From Candidatus Saccharibacteria bacterium UBA5145 (GTDB taxonomy: Bacteria; Patescibacteriota; Saccharimonadia; Saccharimonadales; UBA4665), in assembly GCA_002413865.1 (NCBI GenBank), contig DHXX01000010.1, positions 26,172 through 69,049 of the forward strand: 42,878 nt of DNA, in the 5' to 3' direction. Position numbers and translations under genes: made by a program. The stretch's first letter is position 1; every line of letters begins with the position of its first letter. The notes beneath the pieces were generated by a model that did not search any database, was not told the origin of the DNA, and saw only the letters and a program-made list of their open reading frames with translations. Shown here piece by piece: positions 31,621 to 38,887 of this stretch.

Positions 31621-32010
31621 ATGTCTTCCGAAGAAATTATCAACAAAGAATATCACGACCAGAACTTGCAGGCCGAGACTAGAGCCAAGCGACTGCGCAA
31701 CGCCATCGGCGGTACGGCCTTGTCGCTTTATGTCACCCTGATCGCCCTCAACCAGTATGATAAGCCGTTCATACCGCAAAACACTACGGCCAGCGTGCTA
31801 GTCGGCGCTGTGGCCGGCTTAGTAGCGGCCTCGACCTTCGATCTGCACACCAAAGCCAAGCGTGAACACGAGGGGGCAGTTCAATTCGCCGCTTTTGAGG
31901 TCTCCGAGTCCGAACGCGAGCAGACCGAAGTACCAACATGGGCTTTAGAGACCCTAGAAGCTTCGGGCAAATTGATCGACGAAGTCTTGGGGCCTAGATC
32001 CGATCAGTAG
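31621..32010 (+). CDS. hypothetical small membrane protein, 129 aa
   Basis: I do not recognise this protein. A charged N-terminus is followed by two hydrophobic segments (AIGGTALSLYVTLIALNQY near residue 29; VLVGAVAGLVAASTFDL near residue 60) and an acidic soluble C-terminal part. ATG 31621 is preferred since TATACT ends 7 nt before it. Codon use is closer to the core genes than in cassettes 1-8. Confidence 0.6.
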   Translation: MSSEEIINKEYHDQNLQAETRAKRLRNAIGGTALSLYVTLIALNQYDKPFIPQNTTASVLVGAVAGLVAASTFDLHTKAKREHEGAVQFAAFEVSESEREQTEVPTWALETLEASGKLIDEVLGPRSDQ

Positions 32011-32175
32011 AACCGTCTCATTTGGGTCCGATTAAACACTCAAGCCAGGTTTGTTCTTCGGGGATAAGCAACCTGAGCTAGAAATCGAGCGCGCGTACTT
32101 GCAAGAGGCGCTTTTTTGTTTCGCTCATGCTTGCAAAAAGAGTGAGATTATCGCAATATGTGTCCACGAGGAGTT

Positions 32176-32634
32176 GGCATGACTGAATTTAACACCGAAC
32201 AACCTAGTAGCACACCCGAATCATTTGCGGGTCTTAGAGACAGCGCCCTAGAGTGGATCGACCGAGTGGGCCGCGATATCGAAATCGATAATCTGGTGCT
32301 GACACCGGAAGGTAATCGAGTTTGGCACAAACTGATGACAAAGTTTGTGTTTGAGGCCCCTCCCGAGCAACGGAAAGAGTCTTTAATACGGTGGCAAAAA
32401 TTGCACCAGCCCAATATAAATAAGGATCGCGGGGTGCTTGAAAAGAATCTATTGCTGGCCAGTATGTATAATGAGGTCGAAGAGGAGTCGTCGGCCGACG
32501 GTCGATACCTCCGAACCATGTTGGCAAGCTTTAACGAGGCCGCTCATCTGGACGAAGACCAAGCTGCGCTTAGGCGGGTTCAATTTATGGGCCTTTGGGC
32601 GGTCCGTCAAATCGAGACTGATTTCTCGAGCTAA
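32176..32634 (+). CDS. hypothetical protein, 152 aa
   Basis: I do not recognise this soluble, acidic, helical protein (ALEWIDRVGRDIEIDNLVLT near residue 23; ESLIRWQKLHQPNINKDRGV near residue 69). ATG 32176 has GAGGAG 5 nt upstream; an alternative in-frame ATG is at 32158. It stands between two promoters and has no repeat behind it. Confidence 0.55.
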   Translation, partial: GMTEFNTEQPSSTPESFAGLRDSALEWIDRVGRDIEIDNLVLTPEGNRVWHKLMTKFVFEAPPEQRKESLIRWQKLHQPNINKDRGVLEKNLLLASMYNEVEEESSADGRYLRTMLASFNEAAHLDEDQAALRRVQFMGLWAVRQIETDFSS

Positions 32635-32778
32635 AAGCTTCAGCCCATTGGCTCCGACGAAAACTAAGGCTATCGTAGTGCTATTGCAGCCACAACTTGG
32701 GCGACGCATTACCTGAGTCTTTGATTAATAGTCCAGGTGAAATAATATAGTCGGTTCAGTTGTACAATACATGTGGCC

Positions 32779-33351
32779 ATGGACACTAAGCCTGATAATC
32801 TTTCGGATGCGCAAATAGTCGCCCTCGTTTTAGAAGGTGCCGATGAGCTATATGCCCTGATAGTTACGCGCTACGAGAATAAACTGTTGCGCTACGCAAT
32901 GTTCTTGTTAAAAGATTACGACATTGCCTCCGACGTGACTCAAGAAGCGTTCATAAAGGCCTACATTAACCTCCGAAGTTTCAAGCTAAACAAACAATTC
33001 TCGTCATGGATCTATCGAATTCTGCACAATGAAGCCATTAATTCCATCCGGCGGGGCAAAAAAACTTGTGCCTTGGAGGCAGTCAATGAAGTCGATGATG
33101 ATTTTTTCGTGAGATTTACATCTGACGAAATACTCGATAGGCGGATTCTAAAGGCCGATGTTCGAAAATGCCTTGGCCAAATCAATCTTAAATATCAGGA
33201 AGTTTTAGTTCTCAATTTCTTTGATAATCTAAAGTATGGCGAGATAAGCGACATCTTACATATCCCGTCGTCCACCGTGGGAGTTAGAATTAAGCGAGGC
33301 AAGGCCCTACTGCAGAAGGTCTGCCGAAGTAACGGAGTGAATTATGAATAA
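32779..33351 (+). CDS. ECF-type sigma-70 family RNA polymerase sigma factor
   Basis: A 190-residue sigma factor with region 2 (YENKLLRYAMFLLKDYDIASDVTQEAFIKAYINLRSF, then FSSWIYRILHNEAINSIRR for -10 recognition) and region 4 (INLKYQEVLVLNFFDNLKYGEISDILHIPSSTVGVRIKRGKALL, a helix-turn-helix for the -35). It lacks regions 1 and 3, as in the ECF group. TACAAT stands close to the start; ATG 32779 and GTG 32773 are both possible. The next gene overlaps by 8 nt, so they are translationally coupled, as expected for a sigma/anti-sigma pair. Confidence 0.92.
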   Translation: MDTKPDNLSDAQIVALVLEGADELYALIVTRYENKLLRYAMFLLKDYDIASDVTQEAFIKAYINLRSFKLNKQFSSWIYRILHNEAINSIRRGKKTCALEAVNEVDDDFFVRFTSDEILDRRILKADVRKCLGQINLKYQEVLVLNFFDNLKYGEISDILHIPSSTVGVRIKRGKALLQKVCRSNGVNYE

Positions 33352-33853
33352 AACCCGCCAACCGAGTGTCAGTGGTATCGAAGAAAAAGTCATGCAGAAA
33401 ATCCATAATGACAAACCCCGCATGCAATCACACTGGCATTACCTAGCCTTAAGCGCTCTGAGCGTCATGGCCGTAGTAGCGCTCACTTTTATAACTAGCT
33501 ATTTCATTAGTATCGCGACCTTGTGGCTCAGGATACGGACGGCCGCCGGACCGGCCTACGGCGCAAGACAGAATCTAGCCGCATTAACGGATTCGTTCCC
33601 TTGGTGGGCCTTGTTGCTCGGACTAATCACTCTTGTGGGCGCTATCTATTTTCTTAAAAAAACCGGGCCGATGTATAAGTTTCGTTTAATTTTCTTAGCC
33701 CCCTTGGTGGTCGCGCTGGTTCTGGCCATCGGTTTCATATTCTCCTACAGTACATTGCCAACTATGTTTGACCATCGTCGATCAAATCAAAGCTGCGCCA
33801 ACAACGACTTGAACTGCGTCCTACCCAGTCCGGGGTACCGGCACAATCGCTAA
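33344..33853 (+). CDS. membrane protein coupled to the sigma factor, possible anti-sigma factor
   Basis: A 169-residue protein with a short cytoplasmic N-terminal region of ~35 residues and three hydrophobic segments (LALSALSVMAVVALTFITSYF, WWALLLGLITLVGAIYFL, LIFLAPLVVALVLAIGFIF). The C-terminal tail has two cysteines. No zinc-binding anti-sigma motif is seen, so the anti-sigma role rests only on its overlap with the sigma gene. Confidence 0.7.
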   Translation: MNKTRQPSVSGIEEKVMQKIHNDKPRMQSHWHYLALSALSVMAVVALTFITSYFISIATLWLRIRTAAGPAYGARQNLAALTDSFPWWALLLGLITLVGAIYFLKKTGPMYKFRLIFLAPLVVALVLAIGFIFSYSTLPTMFDHRRSNQSCANNDLNCVLPSPGYRHNR

Positions 33854-33906
33854 ATGAAATAATTCAAGCCTCTGGTTCGTACTACCTATGCCGAAAGGAG
33901 GCACAA

Positions 33907-34329
33907 ATGAAAAAATTATTAACGTACAGTTTAGGTATCGCCGGGCTGGCCACGGCCGGGCTGGTAGCGGCCCCAAGTTTTGCCCAAGCGCAAAGCGCCA
34001 CTAGCAATATGAGTGGTCACGGTGGCGGCTATGGCAACCAGCAAGTCATGCAGACCAAAGCTCAACTGCTTGGCATGACCGAAACCGAGCTGCAAACTCA
34101 GTTGGAGACTAAAACCCTGCTGCAAATCGCCCAATACAAGGGTATCAGCGAAGACAAGCTCCACGCCACGATGCAGCAAGCCGCCCAGGAGCGATGGAAG
34201 GCTAACGGCCTAACCCAAGCCGAGATAGACAGCCGGTTGCAGACGATGCAAGAACGCCAGGCATCCGACCACGATGGCAATAGCGCCAATCGCGGTGGTG
34301 GTATGCAACACAATCGCTACAATCAGTAG
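33907..34329 (+). CDS. secreted small protein with signal peptide
   Basis: A 140-residue exported protein. The signal peptide LLTYSLGIAGLATAGLVAAP ends at a likely AQA cleavage site near residue 29. The mature part has a Gly/His-rich start, then two or three helices (LLGMTETELQTQLETKTLLQ and KLHATMQQAAQERWKANGLT), like the YckD/DUF2680 group of periplasmic helical proteins. A strong ribosome site AAAGGAGG lies 6 nt before the ATG. It is the last gene of the sigma-factor operon and is closed by a terminator. Confidence 0.75.
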   Translation: MKKLLTYSLGIAGLATAGLVAAPSFAQAQSATSNMSGHGGGYGNQQVMQTKAQLLGMTETELQTQLETKTLLQIAQYKGISEDKLHATMQQAAQERWKANGLTQAEIDSRLQTMQERQASDHDGNSANRGGGMQHNRYNQ

Positions 34330-34346
34330 ACCCCATCTACTAAACT

Positions 34347-34373
34347 AAAAAGAGGCCGCAACGGCCTCTTTTT
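34347..34373 (+). terminator. rho-independent terminator of the sigma-factor operon
   Basis: AAAAGAGGCCG, loop CAA, CGGCCTCTTTTT. Confidence 0.92.
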
Positions 34374-34547
34374 GAATTAGCGACTTTGCGAACGACCTAA
34401 AAATCGTCGTAAGGCCAAAAGACAACCGACATTAGAGCTTTATCATATTTCCACATCGCATAACGCCAACTGGCCGTGAACCGAAGCGGCCCATTCGTTA
34501 ACGCTTATGCTTGCTTATTGGCCAAGCTTTACCTATGGTTAGTAGAT

Positions 34548-35864
34548 ATGTCTGTTGATGTAATCGTTGGTTTACAACGTGGTGATGAGGGAAAAGGGCG
34601 CTTCGTGGACATGCTCGCCGGCGAGCATGATATCGTCGCCCGCTTTAATGGTGGCGATAATGCCGGGCACACCGTCGTGCTGCCGGATGGGCGGGACCTG
34701 GCCCTCCACCTAGTACCTTCGGGCATTACGCACCCCGCGACCATGAACGTCATCGGTAACGGCACGCTCGTCAACGCCAGCAAACTAGTCGCCGAAATTG
34801 CCGCTATCCAAACCAAGGATATTGAAGTAAATAAGCGGAACTTGATGCTCAGTTCGGCGGCGCACTTGATCCTGCCCCATCACATTTATGACGACAAAAT
34901 TCGAGAAACCGGCAGTGGGCGACAGGGCAGCACCAAATCAGGAATCGCCCAAGTAGCTTCCCAGAAAGCGATGCGTGCCGGCGCCCGCGTCGAGTTAATC
35001 AACGATAATCCCGAGGACTTATTGACCCTAGTCTATGAAAGTCTCGTGGCTCAGAGACGAATGCGTGACGAAGCCGAAATCGAGCCGATCAACGAAATGG
35101 CGGTCGCCAAAGAATATTTGGAAAATGCGCAGCGCCTCGGGAGCTTCGTCACCGATACCGTTCTTTACCTTAATCAGCAGCTACGCGCTGAGCAGCCGGC
35201 TCGGGTGCTTGCCGAGGGCGCCCAGGCTTTCTGGCTCGACATCGACCACGGTATGTACCCCTTCACGACGTCCTCGTCGACGACATCGGGCGGCGCGTGC
35301 ACCGGTCTCGGTATCGCCCCGGCCTTTATCGACCGCATAACTGGCATCGCCAAGGCTGTACCGTCGCACGTCGGTGGCGGTCCGTTCGTGACCGAGATTA
35401 CGGACGGCGAACAATTGCAGCGCTTGCACGGCGACATGACAACGATAGACGCCGAAAAGGGCACGACCACCGGCCGGGTCCGCCGCCTCGGCCACCTCGA
35501 CTTGCCGCAAATCCGCCGTTCGCAGCTAGTCAACGGCGTCGATGGCAAACAGGAGATGGCGCTGACCAAGCTCGACTGGGTTCATCGCTACGGCGACGCA
35601 GCCAAGATTTGTGTTGCCTACATGCTGGAAGGCAAGCGCATCGAGATTGCGCCCGACGCAGCCTACAAATTAGAACTAGTCACCCCCGTCTACGAAAGTC
35701 TGCCGACCTGGCAAGAAGATATCCAAGGCGTCCGTCAGTTTGCCGATTTACCCAAGGCGGCCCAGGAATACGTTAGTTTTATCGAAACCATGACCGAGGT
35801 GCCTATCACCCTGATTGGCGTCGGCCCGCGGCGCGACCAAGTCATCATTCGCGGTTCTCTGTAG
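34548..35864 (+). CDS. purA: adenylosuccinate synthase
   Basis: A 438-residue adenylosuccinate synthase, joining IMP and aspartate with GTP in AMP synthesis. The N-terminal loop GLQRGDEGKGRFVDML keeps the catalytic Asp but has Arg for the usual Trp of QWGDEGKG. NGGDNAGHTVVLPDG holds the catalytic His, TTSSSTTSGGACTGLGI the middle signature and TTTGRVRRLGHLD the aspartate-binding loop. The GTP-binding end has ALTKLDW and IGVGPRRDQVII. RQGSTKSGIAQV replaces the usual TTGRGIGP, so it is divergent. ATG 34548 follows TATGGT by 8 nt. No other purine gene is near, fitting interconversion of salvaged purines. Confidence 0.9.
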   Translation: MSVDVIVGLQRGDEGKGRFVDMLAGEHDIVARFNGGDNAGHTVVLPDGRDLALHLVPSGITHPATMNVIGNGTLVNASKLVAEIAAIQTKDIEVNKRNLMLSSAAHLILPHHIYDDKIRETGSGRQGSTKSGIAQVASQKAMRAGARVELINDNPEDLLTLVYESLVAQRRMRDEAEIEPINEMAVAKEYLENAQRLGSFVTDTVLYLNQQLRAEQPARVLAEGAQAFWLDIDHGMYPFTTSSSTTSGGACTGLGIAPAFIDRITGIAKAVPSHVGGGPFVTEITDGEQLQRLHGDMTTIDAEKGTTTGRVRRLGHLDLPQIRRSQLVNGVDGKQEMALTKLDWVHRYGDAAKICVAYMLEGKRIEIAPDAAYKLELVTPVYESLPTWQEDIQGVRQFADLPKAAQEYVSFIETMTEVPITLIGVGPRRDQVIIRGSL

Positions 35865-36046
35865 GCGCAAGTCTTAACCGCCTACCGCCAGACCACCTGA
35901 CCCATATCGTGGCTTCAATCAAACAATCATGTAGCCGTCTGTCGGCCCTAATGACAGTCAAGAAATCGGGCGTTATAAAGTGATTATTTATATATAGTCC
36001 ACTAAGGCTCGCTACGACGGTTTTTTTGTTATGATAGAGCTAAGCT

Positions 36047-36412
36047 ATGTTTATTATTGTTGCGTTTATTTTATTGGGATTGGTAGCAGGCGCGCTGAGC
36101 GGGTTAGTCGGCATTGGGGGCGGCATAATAATTGTTCCCGCGCTCGCCTTACTGTTTCATTTCTCCCAAAAAACCGCCCAAGGCACGACATTGGCCCTGT
36201 TGATTCCGCCATTGGGTATCTTCGCCGCCATGGCGTATTACAAAGCCGGGCACGTCAATATCAAAGCCGCCATTTTTATAATTGTGGGCTTTATCATCGG
36301 TAGCTTAGTCAGCTCGTATTACGCCGTCAATCTGCCAGACGTGGTAATTACGCGAATTTTCGGCGTTTTCTTACTTGTCATCGCCGTCAAAATGCTACTG
36401 ACTCGCGCTTAG
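36047..36412 (+). CDS. half-size TauE/SafE family permease
   Basis: A 121-residue membrane protein equal to one repeat of the TauE/SafE fold, with four hydrophobic segments. The signature GLVGIGGGIIIVPALALLF lies near residue 19 and GTTLALLIPPLGIFAAMAYY follows. Full-length members have two such repeats in ~250 residues, so this one must dimerise to form a transporter, probably for sulfite, sulfoacetate or other sulfur anions. TATGAT lies 11 nt before the ATG. It converges with the minus-strand thiol operon, overlapping the last gene by 4 nt. Confidence 0.85.
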   Translation: MFIIVAFILLGLVAGALSGLVGIGGGIIIVPALALLFHFSQKTAQGTTLALLIPPLGIFAAMAYYKAGHVNIKAAIFIIVGFIIGSLVSSYYAVNLPDVVITRIFGVFLLVIAVKMLLTRA

Positions 36413-36630
36413 CTCTTACGGATAGCTTTGCCCGAGAGGGGAGCGCCAAATAACGGTGCCAAGAGGCAAAAGTCAAAGACCCCGGCCGCGATTGGGGCTA
36501 ACCCGACGACTGCCAGAATATCGCCGCCAACTCCCTTGATAACAAAATAACCGACATAAATCAGCACTAGCCCCGCCACGACGCGTAAGATTCGACCGGC
36601 GGTACTCGCCATAAATTTTACAAAACCCAT
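36409..36630 (-). CDS. DUF2892-family small membrane protein
   Basis: A 73-residue protein with two hydrophobic segments (GRILRVVAGLVLIYVGYFVI and ILAVVGLAPIAAGVFDFCLL) and the ending FDFCLLAPLFGAPLSGK that marks DUF2892 (the membrane part of YgaP rhodanese). ATG 36630 is used because GGAGG is 8 nt upstream; the in-frame ATG at 36645 overlaps that site. Here the rhodanese and membrane parts of YgaP-like proteins are separate genes in one operon. Confidence 0.82.
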   Translation of the reverse strand: MGFVKFMASTAGRILRVVAGLVLIYVGYFVIKGVGGDILAVVGLAPIAAGVFDFCLLAPLFGAPLSGKAIRKS

Positions 36631-36669
36631 ACTATAATCCTCCATTATTATTGATATTTTTATTAGGTC

Positions 36670-36930
36670 CTAGGCGCCGGCTTGGTCGACCTTGAAGATA
36701 GCCTCGAATTTTGGTCGATCAAAGCCAACGATCTTCTCGACTTGGCCGGCGCCGTATTCGACGGTACTGAACGGTACCCCCATTTGGCCGCTGAGGTTGA
36801 CCATGGCCTGGGCGGCCAAAGGATTCTCATCGACATTGTAATTGGTATAGTCGATCGATTTATCGTCGAGCCAGCGCCTGAGCATATGGCAGTAGGGGCA
36901 GGTTTTGGTACTGTAAATTGTTATTTTCAT
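36670..36930 (-). CDS. glutaredoxin
   Basis: An 86-residue glutaredoxin with the classical CPYC active site at about residues 12-15, the cis-proline in MGVPFSTVEYG and the ending IVGFDRPKFEAIF. An AAGGAG lies 8 nt before the ATG. It lies between the anchored rhodanese and DUF2892, so thiol or persulfide reduction is likely. It resembles the glutaredoxin at 16521. Confidence 0.92.
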   Translation of the reverse strand: MKITIYSTKTCPYCHMLRRWLDDKSIDYTNYNVDENPLAAQAMVNLSGQMGVPFSTVEYGAGQVEKIVGFDRPKFEAIFKVDQAGA

Positions 36931-36942
36931 ACTATTTTCTCC

Positions 36943-37335
36943 TTACTTCTTAATGATGCCGCCGATTGATTGGACGTGGCTGATGGCGCCGAGATCGGTA
37001 ATATATCGATAGCCGGCGGCTTTGAGGACCAGCGTGGCCTGGGCCGAACGATTGCCGCTATGACAATAGACGTAGACGGGTTTGGTTTTGGCGACAGCCG
37101 GCATCGCCCCGGCTTGAATGGCTTCGACCGGCAAGTTGATCGCCCCGTCGATATGACCGGCCGCGTATTCGGCGGCGGTTCTGACATCGATCAGTTGACC
37201 GCCGGCGGCGACGTCTTTTTGGACGCTTTGGATCGATAGACTGGGGGCACTGTTGCTGCTATCGCTTTTGGGCGACATCAAAATTAAGCCGCCGAGCCCT
37301 AGGACGATCACGGCCGCGATGATTATATATTTCAT
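36943..37335 (-). CDS. membrane-anchored rhodanese-like sulfurtransferase
   Basis: A 130-residue protein with an N-terminal anchor (YIIIAAVIVLGLGGLILM) and a single rhodanese domain outside the membrane. LIDVRTAAEYAAGHIDGAIN near residue 47 and the active-site loop VYCHSGNRSAQ near residue 89 are present, with the catalytic Cys intact. It transfers sulfane sulfur from persulfides. ATG 37335 overlaps the stop of the Fur-like gene (ATGA), so the two are translationally coupled. Confidence 0.9.
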   Translation of the reverse strand: MKYIIIAAVIVLGLGGLILMSPKSDSSNSAPSLSIQSVQKDVAAGGQLIDVRTAAEYAAGHIDGAINLPVEAIQAGAMPAVAKTKPVYVYCHSGNRSAQATLVLKAAGYRYITDLGAISHVQSIGGIIKK

Positions 37336-37733
37336 ATTTTTTTGCCTTTCATGCACAAATTACAAGTACCACTAATCGTTAATTGGCCAGAAATCCGACA
37401 GCCGTCAATCGACGCTTCCAAAATCGGGATGACTTTGTCTTTGACGTCGGTATCACGCAGTAGACCGCACGATGAACACTGGAAGTGATCGTGCGGGATA
37501 ATATTGGCGTCGTAGCTCATTGAGCCGTCATGGGTCGATGGCGCCATGGCGATGGTACCGCGGGCCGCCAAACGGGTTGTCGCCCGGTGGACGGTGGTGG
37601 CGCTCAGGCCGGGGAAGGTGACGCGTAAGTTAGCCAATAGTTGGGCATTGGTGGCGTGACCCATGTTCCGCAACCGCTGCTCGATAGCTTGGCAGTATTT
37701 GGTTTGGCGCTGGACGATAGTTGGGGCGTTCAT
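37332..37733 (-). CDS. Fur-family transcriptional regulator
   Basis: A 133-residue regulator of the Fur/Zur/PerR family. The DNA-binding part has NAQLLANLRVTFPGLSATTVHRATTRLAARGTI, and the metal region has HDHFQCSSCG and GTCNLCMKG, the two CxxC pairs of the structural zinc site. The regulatory metal or signal cannot be set. ATG 37733 is used rather than GTG 37754, which lies on the TATACT hexamer. A perfect 10-bp inverted repeat stands between this gene and the divergent rhodanese, so it probably controls both. Confidence 0.87.
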   Translation of the reverse strand: MNAPTIVQRQTKYCQAIEQRLRNMGHATNAQLLANLRVTFPGLSATTVHRATTRLAARGTIAMAPSTHDGSMSYDANIIPHDHFQCSSCGLLRDTDVKDKVIPILEASIDGCRISGQLTISGTCNLCMKGKKI

Positions 37734-37762
37734 AATAATCAGTAGTATAAGCACTTTTGTTG

Positions 37763-37785
37763 CTAATGTAAATCGTTTACATTAG
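37763..37785. promoter_or_regulatory. candidate operator of the Fur-family regulator
   Basis: A perfect palindrome CTAATGTAAA - TCG - TTTACATTAG in the 96-bp divergent gap, 14 bp from the TATACT box of the minus operon. Fur-family sites are A+T-rich inverted repeats of about this size. Confidence 0.75.
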
Positions 37786-37829
37786 AATAAGGTTAGTAAA
37801 TCATTAATTTCAACCTCGTAAGGAGTTTT

Positions 37830-38090
37830 ATGGACAAAGTTATCATCGATGTACGCGAACCGTTTGAGTTTATGACCGGCCACGTTAAGGGCGCGCTCAA
37901 CATACCACCGTCAAAATTAATGGCGGGCGCCACTAAGCTACAGGACGTGCCCAAAGACGCGCCGATCATTCTTTACTGCCGCACCGGTAGCCGTTCGGCC
38001 GTCGCCGCCAATATCCTGCACTCGCTCGGCTATACCAACCTGACCAACGGCATCAACAAAGACCACGTCAAAGCCCGCTTCCTAAACTAA
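37830..38090 (+). CDS. single-domain rhodanese
   Basis: An 86-residue cytoplasmic rhodanese (PspE/GlpE-like). VIIDVREPFEFMTGHVKGAL lies at the start and the active-site loop ILYCRTGSRSA, with catalytic Cys, near residue 47. It moves sulfane sulfur between thiols. AAGGAG is 6 nt before the ATG. It diverges from the Fur-like operon with the shared palindromic operator between them. Confidence 0.9.
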   Translation: MDKVIIDVREPFEFMTGHVKGALNIPPSKLMAGATKLQDVPKDAPIILYCRTGSRSAVAANILHSLGYTNLTNGINKDHVKARFLN

Positions 38091-38140
38091 AGCTTGTAGC
38101 AGCCGTTAATTTTATTTGCAAAAGCCAAAGTGTCAGCATA

Positions 38141-38164
38141 CTATATGAATATGCGTTCATATAG
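38141..38164. promoter_or_regulatory. ArsR-type operator over promoter and start codon
   Basis: A perfect inverted repeat CTATATGAA - 6 nt - TTCATATAG. It overlaps the -10 box TACTAT (38139-38144; TTGCAA stands 17 nt upstream) and the ATG at 38151. Binding here would block RNA polymerase. The form matches ArsR/SmtB operators. Confidence 0.82.
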
Positions 38165-38594
38165 TTGCTGTGACAGTAACACCAAAACATCAAAAGACAT
38201 TCAAGCATTATCATCGCTATTAAAGCTAGTGGGTGAAGAAACCCGCTTGCGCTTGCTTTGTATCCTAAAAGACGGTGGTGAGCATTGTGTTTGCGAACTT
38301 ACTGAACACGCCAACGATTTATCACAGAGCCTGATATCGCACCATTTGAGCGATCTCAAAACTGCCGGTGTAGTTGAATCAAAAAAGATCGGCTTACGCA
38401 CCTACTACAACCTGACCGAAGAGGGCAACAGCGTTGTCAAAACAATACTTTCGTTAACAAATAAGGAGCAGGGGATAAAAGAGCAACGAGCTAAAGACTT
38501 GTGTGGCCCGGCTGAAACTGCAGTCGTGGATGATAGAACAGCAGCTACTGCTGTAGAGGGTCAGAAGAGTTGTGAGCCGGGGAACTGTAGCTAA
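38151..38594 (+). CDS. arsR: ArsR-family metalloregulator
   Basis: A 147-residue winged-helix repressor. LLKLVGEETRLRLLCILKDG leads to EHCVCELTEH (C46, C48), the arsenite-binding site form CVC of the ArsR helix, then LSQSLISHHLSDLKTAGVVE, the recognition helix. A cysteine pair stands near the N-terminus (YSCC) and the tail holds KSCEPGNCS and CGPAE, possible extra metal ligands. ATG 38151 is chosen because TACTAT ends 6 nt before it. It opens an operon with a thioredoxin-like protein and a permease. Confidence 0.88.
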   Translation: MRSYSCCDSNTKTSKDIQALSSLLKLVGEETRLRLLCILKDGGEHCVCELTEHANDLSQSLISHHLSDLKTAGVVESKKIGLRTYYNLTEEGNSVVKTILSLTNKEQGIKEQRAKDLCGPAETAVVDDRTAATAVEGQKSCEPGNCS

Positions 38595-38625
38595 TCAAAA
38601 TCATGTAACAAAAAGGGGGACTACG

Positions 38626-38883
38626 ATGAAAACGATACAAATAGAGGTTGTCGGAACGGGATGCGCGACGTGTCAGCAACTCCACGAGATAACCAAGAGT
38701 GTTGCAGCTGAAATTGGCCCAGAGGCTAACGTAACATACCTATCTAATCAAGACGGCATGAAACGGTTGATGGAGCTAGGACTTATGCAGTCACCGGCTC
38801 TGGTAGTGAATGGCAAAGTAGCTATGGTTGGCTACAGCCCGAGCACTCAAAAAATCAAAGCTCTCATTTTAGAAAACGTGTAG
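38626..38883 (+). CDS. thioredoxin-like small redox protein (redox-active disulfide protein 2 type)
   Basis: An 85-residue thioredoxin-fold protein with active site TGCATCQQL (C13, C16), the cis-proline in MQSPALVVNG and the end GYSPSTQKIKALI. Proteins of this type commonly stand beside ArsR and DUF318 permeases. A strong GGGGGA lies 6 nt upstream. It is the second gene of the operon, 4 nt before the permease. Confidence 0.88.
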   Translation: MKTIQIEVVGTGCATCQQLHEITKSVAAEIGPEANVTYLSNQDGMKRLMELGLMQSPALVVNGKVAMVGYSPSTQKIKALILENV

Positions 38884-38887
38884 AACA

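Noticed and set aside
24311..31621. Ordinary prophage or integrative element at tRNA-Asn
   Set aside because: There is no integrase, structural, replication or conjugation gene, and seven internal repeats would be unusual. A single element does not explain the pattern.
35297..35776. Plus-strand ORF of 159 codons inside purA
   Set aside because: It is an out-of-frame shadow rich in Arg and Pro, caused by the G+C-rich codon pattern of purA.
34548..35864. PurZ (2-aminoadenine synthase) instead of PurA
   Set aside because: The catalytic Asp of the first loop, which PurZ enzymes typically replace, is retained, the length is PurA-like, and no phage genes are near.
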